Below are positions 1 to 9,054 of a stretch of 64,000 nt of DNA, one piece after another (the first letter of the stretch is position 1; the number at the start of each line of letters is the position of its first letter). The stretch lies in the NCBI RefSeq assembly GCF_041435095.1, contig NZ_CP108025.1, positions 5,456,001 through 5,520,000 on the forward strand, given 5' to 3'. The notes under the pieces are model-generated. The model did no database searches and was not told where the DNA came from. It worked only from the letters and a program-made list of their open reading frames with translations. This DNA comes from Kitasatospora sp. NBC_00315 (GTDB lineage Bacteria > Actinomycetota > Actinomycetes > Streptomycetales > Streptomycetaceae). The position numbers and the translations under genes were made by a program.

Positions 1-219
1 GCCGGCGCCGAGCAGGACGGAGCCGGCGGGCAGGGAGCCGCCGAGATCGGACAGCAGCTCACCCAGCCGGTCGACCGGGGAGCTGGAGAGGCCGTGCCGC
101 AGGGAGTGGACGGACTGCCGGATCCGGCGGTCCAGGCCGAGCAGCGGGCCGTCCGCCGCCACCTGCCAGGAGACCGACACCAGCACCAGGCCCTGCACGA
201 CGAGGGCGGCGGGGAGCAC
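1..219 (-). CDS. PAP2-family membrane phosphatase, N-terminal part (runs off the window)
   Basis: Read on the minus strand from a GTG at 219, this frame is open to the window edge (73 codons). It begins with a hydrophobic segment (VLPAALVVQGLVLVSV), followed by WQVAADGPLLGLDRRIR, HSLRH and LGELLSDLGGS. This pattern is typical of the first membrane helix and first loop of type 2 phosphatidic acid phosphatase-like membrane proteins in actinobacteria. The phosphatase signature motifs would lie beyond position 1, so activity cannot be judged. The start is uncertain: the frame stays open further upstream to at least 300, where only arginine/proline-rich sequence is encoded. Which start is used and whether the gene is intact cannot be decided here. 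Confidence 0.45.
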   Translation of the reverse strand, partial: MLPAALVVQGLVLVSVSWQVAADGPLLGLDRRIRQSVHSLRHGLSSSPVDRLGELLSDLGGSLPAGSVLLGAG

Positions 220-652
220 CGCCCGGCGGCCCCGCGGGAGGCGGAGCCGGGAACGAAGCGGCCGCCCAGGAGCGGGGGGGAGAGCTCCGGGACGGCCATG
301 GTGATCGCCGTTCCGTGCGCCCCGGGGGGTGTGGGCCGGACGGTCGGTCGATCGGTCTTCGGTGTGCACCGCCTTCGCCGGGGCGGTCTGGTTGTCCTCG
401 CGGATCGACGACGGCACCTCCGTCAGGGAGGGTGCCGCAGGCTGGTCCGCCAATGGTCGAGGCTCGCTGTCCATCTGTGATGACAGTACGTCAAGGGATT
501 TGTCCGGCCCGGCGGCTTCAGCGATTTTGCACAGCATCTTCACCCGGTGGAGTGCACCGTCGCGGTGGGGTGCACCAGCGCCGTGAACGCCCGGCGGCCC
601 GGTCGCCGTGGACCGTGCCGCCGGGGACGTGCCGCCGGACCCGGCCGGGGGC
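220..652. other. Intergenic region downstream of gabT, no gene seen
   Basis: No convincing coding sequence. Short open frames on the plus strand here have arginine/proline-rich shadow composition. Around 345-360 there are overlapping GGTCGGTC/GATCGGTC direct repeats. A weak 7-bp hairpin (552-558 with 569-575) could serve as a gabT transcript end, but it has no T tract. The promoter of the partial phosphatase gene must lie in this stretch; no clear -10/-35 pair was seen. Confidence 0.4.
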
Positions 653-2008
653 TCAGAGGCGCGAGAACGCGCCCTCGATGATGTCCAGACCCTCGTTGAG
701 CAGGTGCTCCGGCATCACCAGCGGCGGCAGGAAGCGCAGCACGTTGCCGTACGTGCCGGCGGTCAGCACGACCAGACCCTCGGCGTGGCAGGCCTTCGCG
801 ACGGCGGCGGTGGCCTCCGGGTTCGGCTCCTTGCCGCCCGGCTTCACCAGCTCGATCGCGATCATCGCGCCGCGGCCGCGGACCTCGCCGACGTTGACGA
901 CGGTCGAGTCGGCGAGCTTCTCCTGCAGCGCCCGCAGGCGGCCGAGCATGACCTCGCCGATCCGCCGCGCCTTGCCGTTGAGGTCCTCGGAGCGCATCGT
1001 CTCGATCGCGCCCAGCGCACCGGCGCAGGCCACCGGGTTGCCGCCGTAGGTGCCGCCCAGGCCACCGCCGGGGGCGGCGTCCATGATCTCGGCGCGGCCG
1101 GTCACGGCGGCCAGCGGCAGGCCGCCGGCGATCCCCTTGGCGGTGGTGATCAGGTCCGGCACGATGCCCTCGTCGTCGCACGCGAACCAGTCGCCGGTGC
1201 GGCAGAAGCCGGTCTGGATCTCGTCGGCGACGAAGACGATGCCGTTCGCCCGCGCGTACTCGACGATCGCCGGCAGGAAGCCCCGGGCGGGCTCGATGAA
1301 GCCGCCCTCGCCCTGGATCGGCTCGATGATGATCGCCGCCACGTTGTCGGCGCCGATCTGCTTGTTGATGATGTCGATCGCCTGCGCGGCGGCCTCGGCG
1401 GCGCAGTTCTCCGCGCCGGTCAGCCAGCGGTAGGGGTAGGCCACCGGCACCCGGTAGATCTCCGGGGCGAACGGGCCGAAGCCCTGCTTGTAGGGCACGT
1501 TCTTGGCGGTCAGGCCCATGGTGAGGTTGGTGCGGCCGTGGTAGCCGTGGTCGAAGACCACGACGGCGGTGCGCCTGGTGTACGAGCGGGCGATCTTCAC
1601 CGCGTTCTCGACCGCCTCGGCGCCCGAGTTGAACAGCGCGGTGCGCTTCTCGTGGTCGCCCGGCGTCAGCTCGTTCAGCTGCTCGGCCACGGCAACGTAC
1701 CCCTCGTACGGGGTCACCATGAAACAGGTGTGCGTGAAGGCGGCCAGCTGCTCGGCGGCCTTGGCCACGACGGCCTCGGCGCTGTTGCCGACACTGGTCA
1801 CGGCGATGCCGGAGCCGAAGTCGATCAGCGAGTTGCCGTCCACGTCCTCCAGTACGCCGCCGTTGGCGCGGGACACGTACACCGGCAGGGTGGTGCCGAC
1901 CCCGGACGCCACCGCGCCGAGCTTGCGGGCCTGCAGCTCCTGCGACTTCGGACCGGGGATCGCGGTGACCAGGCGGCGCTCCTGCGGGAGCGGCGTTGCG
2001 GCGCTCAT
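653..2008 (-). CDS. gabT: 4-aminobutyrate aminotransferase
   Basis: Cytosolic class III PLP-dependent aminotransferase, 451 aa, the usual length for GabT. It transfers the amino group of 4-aminobutyrate to 2-oxoglutarate, giving succinic semialdehyde and glutamate. Visible motifs are the phosphate-binding loop NSGAEAVENA (about 128-137), the cofactor-ring motif FVADEIQTGFCRTG with D262 and E263, and the Schiff-base lysine K291 in TTAKGIAGGLP. The ATG start gives the N terminus MSAATPLPQERR. It is divergent from an ATPase gene, with a PucR activator and an aldehyde dehydrogenase beyond that. The group makes sense as a GABA or related omega-amine catabolic locus in which the dehydrogenase would oxidise the semialdehyde. 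The substrate is inferred from family resemblance; other omega-amino acids are possible. Confidence 0.9.
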   Translation of the reverse strand: MSAATPLPQERRLVTAIPGPKSQELQARKLGAVASGVGTTLPVYVSRANGGVLEDVDGNSLIDFGSGIAVTSVGNSAEAVVAKAAEQLAAFTHTCFMVTPYEGYVAVAEQLNELTPGDHEKRTALFNSGAEAVENAVKIARSYTRRTAVVVFDHGYHGRTNLTMGLTAKNVPYKQGFGPFAPEIYRVPVAYPYRWLTGAENCAAEAAAQAIDIINKQIGADNVAAIIIEPIQGEGGFIEPARGFLPAIVEYARANGIVFVADEIQTGFCRTGDWFACDDEGIVPDLITTAKGIAGGLPLAAVTGRAEIMDAAPGGGLGGTYGGNPVACAGALGAIETMRSEDLNGKARRIGEVMLGRLRALQEKLADSTVVNVGEVRGRGAMIAIELVKPGGKEPNPEATAAVAKACHAEGLVVLTAGTYGNVLRFLPPLVMPEHLLNEGLDIIEGAFSRL

Positions 2009-2189
2009 GGTGTTCTCCAGACTTCTCGGCTCGGTCTTCGCAGGCTACGGCCGCCGCACTGGCCCGGGCATGCGCCACTCGGTACCACTGCGCCGTCCGA
2101 CTTGTCCTGCGCGGCCAGCGCGGCGTCGCCGACTACGCGCAGGCCGCGCTCCACTACATTGAGCGCGGGCGTGTCGCCGGTAGGACCGT

Positions 2190-2214
2190 ATGGGTATGGC
2201 GGCATGGGTATGGC
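2190..2214. repeat. Short direct repeat in gabT/ATPase divergent region
   Basis: Two copies of ATGGGTATGGC (2190-2200 and 2204-2214) separated by 3 bases lie in the 253-bp divergent region between gabT and the ATPase gene. They could be a regulator-binding site (PucR is the nearest regulator) or chance. No palindrome is associated with them. Confidence 0.3.
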
Positions 2215-2261
2215 TGGACGGGAATCGGCCTGCCGGGGCGGGCGAGGGAGCGGGGCCGTAA

Positions 2262-4331
2262 ATGGGACTGGACGGCGCACACGGGTACGGGCAGCGGACC
2301 ACGGTCCCGCCGCCGATGCCCCAGCAGGCGGCCCGTGGCCTGCCACAGCCGCTCGCGCCCTCCTTCGACCTGGCTGCCTGGGTCGGCGAGCCGCGGCCGG
2401 AGGCGGAGCCGGGCGTGTACCGCCAGGGCTACCGGCCGGCCGATCCGGCGCGGGCCGAGGCGGCGAAGGTGGCGGCGGGGCCGCTGCTGCTGCGGGCGGG
2501 GCTCAACGCGGTGGTGGGGTGGCTGGGCTTCGTATATGGGACTCAGTTGGTGCTGCACCTGATCGTGCTCACTGTCTGGGTGAAGAATCCGTCGGCGACC
2601 GAGGTGACCGTCGTCGGAATCCTCGTCAACGTCCTGGTGGCGGCCGCCGTCCTCAAAGTCTTCGGCCGGATGGGCCGCTGGCCCGAGGTCTGGCGCCGCT
2701 ACGTGGCCCCGTTGCTCTCCCGCACGGTGACCGTCGAGGAGCCGGCCACGCCCGACGCGGCCGAGGCCGCCGGTCGCACCGACCCCTGGGCGCAGCTGCG
2801 GCAGGCCGGGGCGGGTGTCGCCGCGGGGGTGCTGGACGGTGAGGCGGTCGGGGACGTCGACTACGTCCGGATCCGGCGGGCCTGGGAGGTGGTGCTGGCG
2901 GATCCGGAGATCCTGCCGGCGTTCACCGAGCAGGTGACGGCGCGGGGCGGCGCGGCCTGCGCCCACCCCTCCGAGGCACGCGATCTGCCCGCCCGCTCGG
3001 GCCGGCACGACCTGCTGAGCCGTCAGGTCCGGCTGGGTGCGGCGCAGGACGTGCCGAAGAACCCGCCGGCGCACCGGGGGGCGGGCTTCGCCCTGGATCC
3101 GGCCGTGCTCGGCACCTCGTTGCTGGCGGTGGGGCCACCCGGCACCGGGAAGACCTCGCGGCTGGCCCGGCCGCTGGCCGAGGCGCTCTGCCTGCAGGCC
3201 CTGGCCGGGACGGCCTGTGCGGTGGTGATCGGCGCCGGTGACGCGGATCTCGGCCCGGACGCCTGGTACGACGTGGTGATCGCGCCGGGGGACCGCTCCT
3301 CGGTGTACGGCCTGGACCTGTACGGCGCGGCGCAGGACCCGGACGAGGCCGCCGCCCGGCTCGCCGACGCCCTGCTGCCGGACGAGCTGGCGTCCCGGGC
3401 CGAGAGTGCCCACGGCGCGCTGCAGCAGGTGGTCGGGCCCTTCCACGCCGCCTTCCGGCGCTACCCGGGTGTGCGGGAGCTGCGCGGGCTGCTCGGCGGT
3501 GAGCCGGAGAGTGTGGAGGCGCTGGTCAAGGCGCTGCGGGCAGCCGGACTGCTGGAGCGCTACGAGCGCGACCTGCAGCAGCGCGAGCGGGGACGCAGCC
3601 GGGCCGACGATCCCGGGGCGCTCCTCGCGGACCGGCTCGCCCTGCTGGACCGCCCGGCCTTCGAGGGGTGTTTCACCACGGACGGCACGGGGCGGCCGGC
3701 CTTCGCGATGCGGGCCCTCGACCACCCGTTGCGGGTGCGGGTGAAACTGCCGGAGCTGAGCCACCCGGAGGCCGCCCGGATGCTGTCCCGGCTGGTGGTG
3801 GGGCAGTTCGTGCAGGCCTCGGCCGCGCGGGCGGACCGCTCGCTGTTCGCGGGCCTGGTGGTGGACGACGCGTCGGCGGCGTTGGACGGCGCCGTCGTGC
3901 GGGGTCTGCAGCGGATGCGCGGCGCGAACGCCGGCGCGGTGCTGCTGCTGCGCACGCTGGTCGACCTGCCGGAGGCGTTGCGGGCCGCGCTGTTCGGGGC
4001 GGTCGGCTGCCGGATGGCCTTTCCGGGGATCGCGCCGTGGGACGGCAAGCTGTTCTCGGAGGCCTGGGGGACGCATCTGGTGAGCGAGACCGCCGTCACG
4101 CACGCCCCGGACACCTCCGGCGGGATGCTCCGCAGGGCCGGCCGGATCGGCCGCAAGGCGCTGTCCGGCACGACGGCGCAGACCGAGAGCGTCACCACCC
4201 GCGAGGTGGAGCGGTTGCGCTGGTCGGCCTCGGATCTGGCCCACGCCCTGCCCGCCGGGCACGCGGTGGTCTCCCTGACGGCGGTGACCGGTGCACAGGT
4301 CCCGCCGCTGCTGGTGGACCTGCGCGGCTGA
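2262..4331 (+). CDS. Membrane-anchored P-loop ATPase, VirD4/TraG- or FtsK-like
   Basis: 689 aa. About 75 N-terminal residues are Pro/Gln-rich. Two predicted membrane helices follow (about 79-106 and 114-134), then a cytoplasmic ATPase module with a clear Walker A loop GPPGTGKT at 291-298. A hydrophobic stretch ending in two aspartates (LFAGLVVDDASAALDG) is a likely Walker B. Two N-terminal helices followed by one RecA-like domain is the plan of VirD4/TraG coupling ATPases and of FtsK/HerA-type translocases, but no relaxase or secretion partner lies nearby. It is the first gene of a plus-strand run with pucR and an aldehyde dehydrogenase and divergent from gabT. A GAGGGAG at 2244-2250 precedes the ATG. 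The function is unknown; 'ATP/GTP-binding protein' is the safe name. Confidence 0.7.
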   Translation: MGLDGAHGYGQRTTVPPPMPQQAARGLPQPLAPSFDLAAWVGEPRPEAEPGVYRQGYRPADPARAEAAKVAAGPLLLRAGLNAVVGWLGFVYGTQLVLHLIVLTVWVKNPSATEVTVVGILVNVLVAAAVLKVFGRMGRWPEVWRRYVAPLLSRTVTVEEPATPDAAEAAGRTDPWAQLRQAGAGVAAGVLDGEAVGDVDYVRIRRAWEVVLADPEILPAFTEQVTARGGAACAHPSEARDLPARSGRHDLLSRQVRLGAAQDVPKNPPAHRGAGFALDPAVLGTSLLAVGPPGTGKTSRLARPLAEALCLQALAGTACAVVIGAGDADLGPDAWYDVVIAPGDRSSVYGLDLYGAAQDPDEAAARLADALLPDELASRAESAHGALQQVVGPFHAAFRRYPGVRELRGLLGGEPESVEALVKALRAAGLLERYERDLQQRERGRSRADDPGALLADRLALLDRPAFEGCFTTDGTGRPAFAMRALDHPLRVRVKLPELSHPEAARMLSRLVVGQFVQASAARADRSLFAGLVVDDASAALDGAVVRGLQRMRGANAGAVLLLRTLVDLPEALRAALFGAVGCRMAFPGIAPWDGKLFSEAWGTHLVSETAVTHAPDTSGGMLRRAGRIGRKALSGTTAQTESVTTREVERLRWSASDLAHALPAGHAVVSLTAVTGAQVPPLLVDLRG

Positions 4332-4577
4332 CGGCGCCACCGGCGGCCCGCCCGCCTGCGCCGCCGGCCCGCGCCATCAGCCACCGCGCGCCGGGCAGGC
4401 GCCGGCCGGGCCGCCGGCACCGCCCGCCCGCCCCCGCCCGACCCCGGGCGGACCGTGCGTATCGCCGTCCCGGTGGATTCGGCGGTGCCGGTTGTCCGGA
4501 GCGTCCATAATGAGAGACAGAGTCCCCCTCCTCGCCCGGCCGCAACGGCGCGGTCAGGTCGTCCCACCGAAGGTGCC

Positions 4578-6152
4578 ATGCCTCCCACACTCGCGTCCGT
4601 CGTCCGCAACACCACGCTCCACCTGACGGTCCTCGCCGGTGCGGACCACCTGGAGCGGCCGGTCCGCTGGGTCCACACCAGCGAGCTGGACGATCCCACC
4701 CCCTTCCTGGAGGGGGGGGAGCTGCTGCTCACCACCGGCATCAAACTGGGCCGCACGGCCGCCCAGATGCAGGCGTACGTGCACCGGCTCGCGGACGCGG
4801 GGGTGGTCGGCCTCGGTCTGGGCGTCGGCCTCTCGCACGCCGAGGTGCCCAAGCCCCTGGTGGAGGCCGCGGCCCAGCGCGGGCTGCCGCTGCTGCGGGT
4901 GCCGGAGCCGACGCCGTTCATCGCGATCAGCAAGGTGGTCTCGGCGGCGATCGCCGCCGAGCAGTACGAGGCGGTGACCACCAGTTTCGAGGCCCAGGAG
5001 GAGCTGACCCGGGCCGCGCTCGGCAAGGACGGCACGACGGCGGTGGTGCGCCGGCTGGCGGCCCGGCTCGGCGGCTGGGCCGCGCTGTACGACGGTTCGG
5101 GCGCGCTGTCGGTGGTCGCGCCGGACTGGGCGGCCAGACGGGCGGGCCGGCTGGCGGCCGAGGTCGACCGGCTGCGCCGGCGCCCGGCGCCGTCCAGCGC
5201 CGCGCTGCAGGGCCGCTCCCCGGGGATCGACACGGCCGACGAGGACTACGTGGTGGTCCAGTCGCTGGGCGCGGACCGCCGGGCCCGCGGCTTCCTCGCG
5301 GTCGGCACCGAGGACCGGATCACCCCCACCGAGCGGTACGTGCTGAACGCCGCGGTCGCGCTGCTCACGCTCACCCTGGAGCGCTCGCGCGAGCTGCGCC
5401 AGGCCGAGGAGCGGATGGGCGCCGCGCTGCTGCGGATGGTGCTGGCCGGTGAGGTCGCGACGGCCCGACAGGTCGCGATCGGGCTGTTCGGCGGCCTGCC
5501 CGAGGGGACGGCGCGGGTCCTGGTGGCCGGCGCCGCGCCGGGCGCCGAGCCGGCCGAGTCGGGTGAGGCGCTCGCCGAACTCGCGGAGCGGGCCGAGCAG
5601 GCCGGTGGCCGGGTGGGCGAGCGGCTGCTGGTGGCGCGCGAGGACGGCGCTGCCGGGCCCCGTCTGACGGTGCTGGCGCTGGACAACGGCGCGGTGCACC
5701 GGGCCTGTCTGGGCGTCGTCGAGGAGCACGAGGTCCTGTCGCTGGGCGTGTCCGCGCCGGCCGCGCTGGACGAGGCGGGCGGCGCCTTCGCGCAGGCCGA
5801 GCGGGCCCTCGCGGTGGCCCTGCGCGGCGGCCGGCGGTCGGTGGACCACGAGGAGGTCGGCGCGGGTTCACTGCTGCCGCTGCTCGGGGAGGAGGCCGTG
5901 ACGGCCTTCGCCGAGGGACTGCTGCGGCCGCTGCGCGAGCACGACCGCACGGCGCGCGGGGACCTGGTCGCCTCGCTGCGGGCCTGGCTCTCCCGGCACG
6001 GCCAGTGGGACGCGGCCGCGGCCGATCTCGGCGTGCACCGGCACACTCTGCGGTACCGGATGCGCCGGGTGGAGGAGCTGCTCGGCCGCTCGTTGGACGA
6101 CACGGACGTGCGGATGGAGCTCTGGCTGGCGTTGCGTTCGGGCGAGGAGTGA
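4578..6152 (+). CDS. PucR-family transcriptional regulator
   Basis: 524 aa from the ATG at 4578, which gives MPPTLASVVRNTTLHL, the normal start of the N-terminal PucR ligand-sensing domain (about 1-125; GGELLLTTG is typical). A GGDEF/GAF-like middle region follows. The C-terminal 60 residues form the PucR-type helix-turn-helix (HGQWDAAAADLGVHRHTLRYRM). The family comprises activators of purine, GABA, polyamine and amino-acid catabolism genes that respond to the pathway substrate. Its position between the ATPase and an aldehyde dehydrogenase, near gabT, suggests that it controls this locus. An in-frame extension to 4455 exists but encodes proline/arginine-rich sequence unlike the family. Confidence 0.85.
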   Translation: MPPTLASVVRNTTLHLTVLAGADHLERPVRWVHTSELDDPTPFLEGGELLLTTGIKLGRTAAQMQAYVHRLADAGVVGLGLGVGLSHAEVPKPLVEAAAQRGLPLLRVPEPTPFIAISKVVSAAIAAEQYEAVTTSFEAQEELTRAALGKDGTTAVVRRLAARLGGWAALYDGSGALSVVAPDWAARRAGRLAAEVDRLRRRPAPSSAALQGRSPGIDTADEDYVVVQSLGADRRARGFLAVGTEDRITPTERYVLNAAVALLTLTLERSRELRQAEERMGAALLRMVLAGEVATARQVAIGLFGGLPEGTARVLVAGAAPGAEPAESGEALAELAERAEQAGGRVGERLLVAREDGAAGPRLTVLALDNGAVHRACLGVVEEHEVLSLGVSAPAALDEAGGAFAQAERALAVALRGGRRSVDHEEVGAGSLLPLLGEEAVTAFAEGLLRPLREHDRTARGDLVASLRAWLSRHGQWDAAAADLGVHRHTLRYRMRRVEELLGRSLDDTDVRMELWLALRSGEE

Positions 6153-6313
6153 CCCGCGGCCGTTGAGGGCGCTCGGCTTCTGTCCGATCTGGAGTGCTCC
6201 GGCTGTCGAGCGCTACGCACTGTCCAATCCGCCGAGCGCGCGGCCCGTCCTACCGTGGGGTTCGAGCTCCACGTCGGTGGGGTGCAGACGACGAGGAGAG
6301 GGCCGGTACCACC

Positions 6314-7756
6314 GTGACCACCACCCATGAGTTCTGGCTGGCCGGCCGCCGGGCGAGCGGCGACGGCGACTTCGAGGTTCACAACCCCTGGGACGGACGC
6401 CTGGTGGGCAGGGTCGCGGTGCCGACCGAGGCCCAGGTCGAGGAGGCGGTGGCCGCCGCGGTGACCGCCCTCCCGGCGTTCGCCGCGACCCCCGCGCACG
6501 TGCGCACCGCCGCACTGGACCACGTGGCCAAGCGCCTGGCCGAGCGCACCGAGGAGATCGCCCGGCTGATCACCGCCGAGAACGGCAAGCCGATCAAGTG
6601 GGCCCGCGGCGAGGTCGGCCGGGCCGTCTCGGTGTTCCGCTGGGCGGCCGAGGAGGCCCGCCGGACCAACGGCGAGACCATGCGGCTGGACACCGACCCG
6701 GGCGGCACCGGCCGATTCGCGGTGGTGCGCCGCTTCCCGCGCGGCGTGGTGCTGGGCATCGCCCCGTTCAACTTCCCGCTGAACCTGGTCGCGCACAAGG
6801 TCGCCCCGGCGATCGCGGTCGGTGCCCCGATCATCCTCAAGCCGGCCCCGGCGACCCCGCTCTCCGCCCTGGTGCTCGGCGAGATCCTGGCCGAGACGGA
6901 TCTGCCGGCCGGCTCCTGGAGCGTGCTCCCCGTCCCGAACGACCGGATGCCCGCCCTGGTGCAGGACAAGCGCCTGCCGGTGATCTCGTTCACCGGTTCG
7001 GACACGGTCGGCTACCAGATCATGGACTCGGTGCCGCGCAAGCACGTCACCCTGGAGCTCGGCGGCAACGCCGCGGCCGTGGTGCTGGCCGACTGGTCCT
7101 CGGACGCGGACCTGGAGTGGGCGGCCTCGCGCATCGCGACCTTCGCCAACTACCAGGGCGGCCAGTCCTGCATCTCGGTGCAGCGGGTGATCGCCGACGC
7201 GAGTGTCTACGACGTGCTGGTCGAGAAGCTCGTGGCCAAGGTACGGGCGCAGGTCACCGGCGACCCCGAGGACGAGGCCACCGAGGTCGGCCCGCTGGTG
7301 GACGTGAAGGCGGCCGAGCGGGTGGAGTCCTGGGTGGACGACGCCGTCGCCAAGGGCGCCAAGCTGCTCACCGGCGGCACCCGCGAGGGTGCGAGCTACG
7401 CCCCGACCGTGCTCGCCGAGCTGCCCGCGGACGCGATCCTCGCCACCAGCGAGGTCTTCGGCCCGGTCCTCTCGCTGCACAGGGTGGACGGCGCCGACGA
7501 GGCCTTCGCGGCCGTCAACGACTCGCTCTTCGGCCTGCAGGCGGGTGTCTTCACGCACGACGTGCAGACCGCCTTCCGGGCCCACCGGGAGCTGGAGGTC
7601 GGCGGCGTGATCATCGGTGACGCGCCCTCGTACCGCGCGGACCAGATGCCCTACGGCGGGGTCAAGGACTCCGGTGTGGGCCGTGAGGGTGTGCGCTATG
7701 CGATGGACGACTACACCCAGGAGAAGGTGATGGTCCTCACCGGCCTGGACCTCTGA
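6314..7756 (+). CDS. NAD(P)-dependent aldehyde dehydrogenase (GABA locus)
   Basis: 480 aa, cytosolic. It shows the ALDH cofactor-binding motifs IAPFNFPLN and SFTGSDTVGY, the general-base glutamate in LELGGN and the nucleophile C286 in GGQSCISVQR. It oxidises an aldehyde to a carboxylate with NAD(P)+. Beside gabT and pucR, succinic semialdehyde or an aminoaldehyde from polyamine breakdown is the likely substrate, but the sequence does not decide this. The GTG at 6314 (MTTTHEFWLAGRR) is chosen because family alignment normally begins here and a GGAG lies about 15 bases upstream. An in-frame extension to 6194 lacks family resemblance. It is followed at once by a strong terminator. Confidence 0.85.
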   Translation: MTTTHEFWLAGRRASGDGDFEVHNPWDGRLVGRVAVPTEAQVEEAVAAAVTALPAFAATPAHVRTAALDHVAKRLAERTEEIARLITAENGKPIKWARGEVGRAVSVFRWAAEEARRTNGETMRLDTDPGGTGRFAVVRRFPRGVVLGIAPFNFPLNLVAHKVAPAIAVGAPIILKPAPATPLSALVLGEILAETDLPAGSWSVLPVPNDRMPALVQDKRLPVISFTGSDTVGYQIMDSVPRKHVTLELGGNAAAVVLADWSSDADLEWAASRIATFANYQGGQSCISVQRVIADASVYDVLVEKLVAKVRAQVTGDPEDEATEVGPLVDVKAAERVESWVDDAVAKGAKLLTGGTREGASYAPTVLAELPADAILATSEVFGPVLSLHRVDGADEAFAAVNDSLFGLQAGVFTHDVQTAFRAHRELEVGGVIIGDAPSYRADQMPYGGVKDSGVGREGVRYAMDDYTQEKVMVLTGLDL

Positions 7757-7770
7757 GGCCCTCGACGCAC

Positions 7771-7810
7771 CGGGAGCCCCGGCACCGTTCGTCCGGTGCC
7801 GGGGCTCCCG
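7771..7810. terminator. Bidirectional terminator between ALDH and the NAD(P)-binding gene
   Basis: Perfect 17-bp inverted repeat (7771-7787 with 7794-7810) with a 6-base loop. It lies between converging genes, so it can end both transcripts. There is no long T run, as is common in Streptomyces. Confidence 0.8.
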
Positions 7811-7829
7811 GCCGTCTGCGGGACGTCGG

Positions 7830-8486
7830 TCAGCCCGGGGTGGCCACGGCCTGCGCCACCGGGGTGTCGCCGCCGATCAGCTCCAGGGTCAGGCCCGCCG
7901 TGGCCGGTGCGTTGAGCAGGGCGGCCAGGACGGCTGCCACATCGGCACGCGGCACGTCGCCGCGGCCGGTGGCGGGGCCGAGGTGGATCCGGCCGGTGCC
8001 GGGGCCGTCGGTCAGCCGGCCGGGGCGCAGGATCGTCCAGTCGAGCGCCGGCTGGGCCCGGATGGCGTCGTCCGCCGCGCCCTTGGCCCGCAGGTAGGAC
8101 TCGAAGACGGGGTCGGCGGGGTACTCCGCCGCCGCGTCGGCGCCCATCGAGGACACCATCAGGTAGCGGCGGACCCCGGCCAGTTCGGCGGCGTCGGCGA
8201 GCAGCACCGCGGCGTCCCGGTCCACGCTGTTCTTGCGTTCGGGGCCGCTGCCGGGGCCCGCACCGGCGGCGAAGACCACCGTGTCGGCGCCTTCGAGCAG
8301 TTCGGCGAGCTCGTCGGGGCTCGCCGCCTCCAGATCGAGCAGCAGGGGCTGGGCCCCGGCGTCGATCAGGTCCTGGGCCTGGTCGGCTCTGCGGATGATC
8401 CCGGCGGGACGGTCCCCGCGTCCGGCGAGGATGCGCTCCAGGAGGAGGGCGATCTTCCCGTGGCCACCTGCGATGACGGTACGCAT
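7830..8486 (-). CDS. NAD(P)-binding atypical short-chain dehydrogenase (YhfK/NmrA-like)
   Basis: 218 aa. It has a Rossmann fold with the N-terminal glycine motif VIAGGHGKIALLL (a variant of GxxGxxG) and RRADQ after strand 2, which could favour NADP. LDL, VVFAAGAG and YLMVSSMGAD follow, then a Tyr-x3-Lys-like SYLRAKGAAD and ILRPGRLTDGPGTGR. These are typical of the atypical SDR-a5/'NAD(P)H-binding' family of small sugar-epimerase-like or sensor proteins. The physiological substrate is unknown. It lies downstream of the marR gene on the same strand but is separated from it by a hairpin, so it is probably transcribed independently. Confidence 0.75.
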   Translation of the reverse strand: MRTVIAGGHGKIALLLERILAGRGDRPAGIIRRADQAQDLIDAGAQPLLLDLEAASPDELAELLEGADTVVFAAGAGPGSGPERKNSVDRDAAVLLADAAELAGVRRYLMVSSMGADAAAEYPADPVFESYLRAKGAADDAIRAQPALDWTILRPGRLTDGPGTGRIHLGPATGRGDVPRADVAAVLAALLNAPATAGLTLELIGGDTPVAQAVATPG

Positions 8487-8513
8487 GGTCCGACGGTAAC
8501 CGCTGCGGCCGGT

Positions 8514-8548
8514 CCCGGCGCGGCGGCACGGGGCGCTGCCGCGCCGGG
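8514..8548 (-). terminator. Terminator of the marR gene
   Basis: Perfect 11-bp stem (8514-8524 with 8538-8548) just downstream of the marR stop on the minus strand. Confidence 0.55.
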
Positions 8549-8569
8549 TGGGGGCTGCGGCGCGCGGTC

Positions 8570-9031
8570 TCAGCCGGCGGCCGGGAAGGCCCGGTCGAGC
8601 AGGTCGAGCAGGGCCCGGCGTTCGTACGGGTCGAGGCGCTCCAGGCCGGGCAGTCCGGTGGCCATCTCCGCCCGGATCCGCCGCACGGCGGCCTCGCCCT
8701 CGGCGGTGAGCAGGACGTTCTTCACCCGGCGGTCGGCGGGATCGGCCTCCCGGCGGACCAGGCCGCGGGTCTCCAGCCGGTCGACGATGCCGGTGACGTT
8801 GGAGGCGTCGCAGCCCAGCAGGTCGGCGAGGGCGCGCATCGGGCGGGGCCGCGGCAGCAGGCTCAGCATCTTGCCCTGCATCAGGGTGAGGCCCTGGCCG
8901 GCGGCGACCACGGCGAAACTGCGGTAGTAGCAGGCGGCGGTGTGCGCGAGCCGCTCCATCAGGAGGTCGGTGCCGGGCGGCGGGGCGTCCGCCTGCGGGG
9001 GAGTGCTCCGCCGCGGTGTGCTCTGGGTCAT
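8570..9031 (-). CDS. MarR-family transcriptional regulator
   Basis: 153 aa winged-helix repressor. It contains the LTLMQGKMLSLL helix, the recognition region ALADLLGCDASNVTGIVDRL and the wing with LETRGLVRREADPADRR followed by KNVLLTAEG, the standard MarR DNA-binding core. It is expected to act as a dimer on a palindromic operator and to be released by a phenolic or oxidant ligand. It is divergent from a zinc-less MDR-type oxidoreductase across 117 bp containing several TTGA/TCAA inverted repeats. It therefore probably represses both itself and that oxidoreductase. Confidence 0.85.
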   Translation of the reverse strand: MTQSTPRRSTPPQADAPPPGTDLLMERLAHTAACYYRSFAVVAAGQGLTLMQGKMLSLLPRPRPMRALADLLGCDASNVTGIVDRLETRGLVRREADPADRRVKNVLLTAEGEAAVRRIRAEMATGLPGLERLDPYERRALLDLLDRAFPAAG

Positions 9032-9054
9032 GGCTCCATGCTAGCCGTGATTAC

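Noticed and set aside
540..2078. 512-aa open frame overlapping gabT on the same strand in another frame
   Set aside because: Arg/Gly/Asp-rich translation typical of a shadow frame; gabT in its own frame has all PLP-enzyme motifs.
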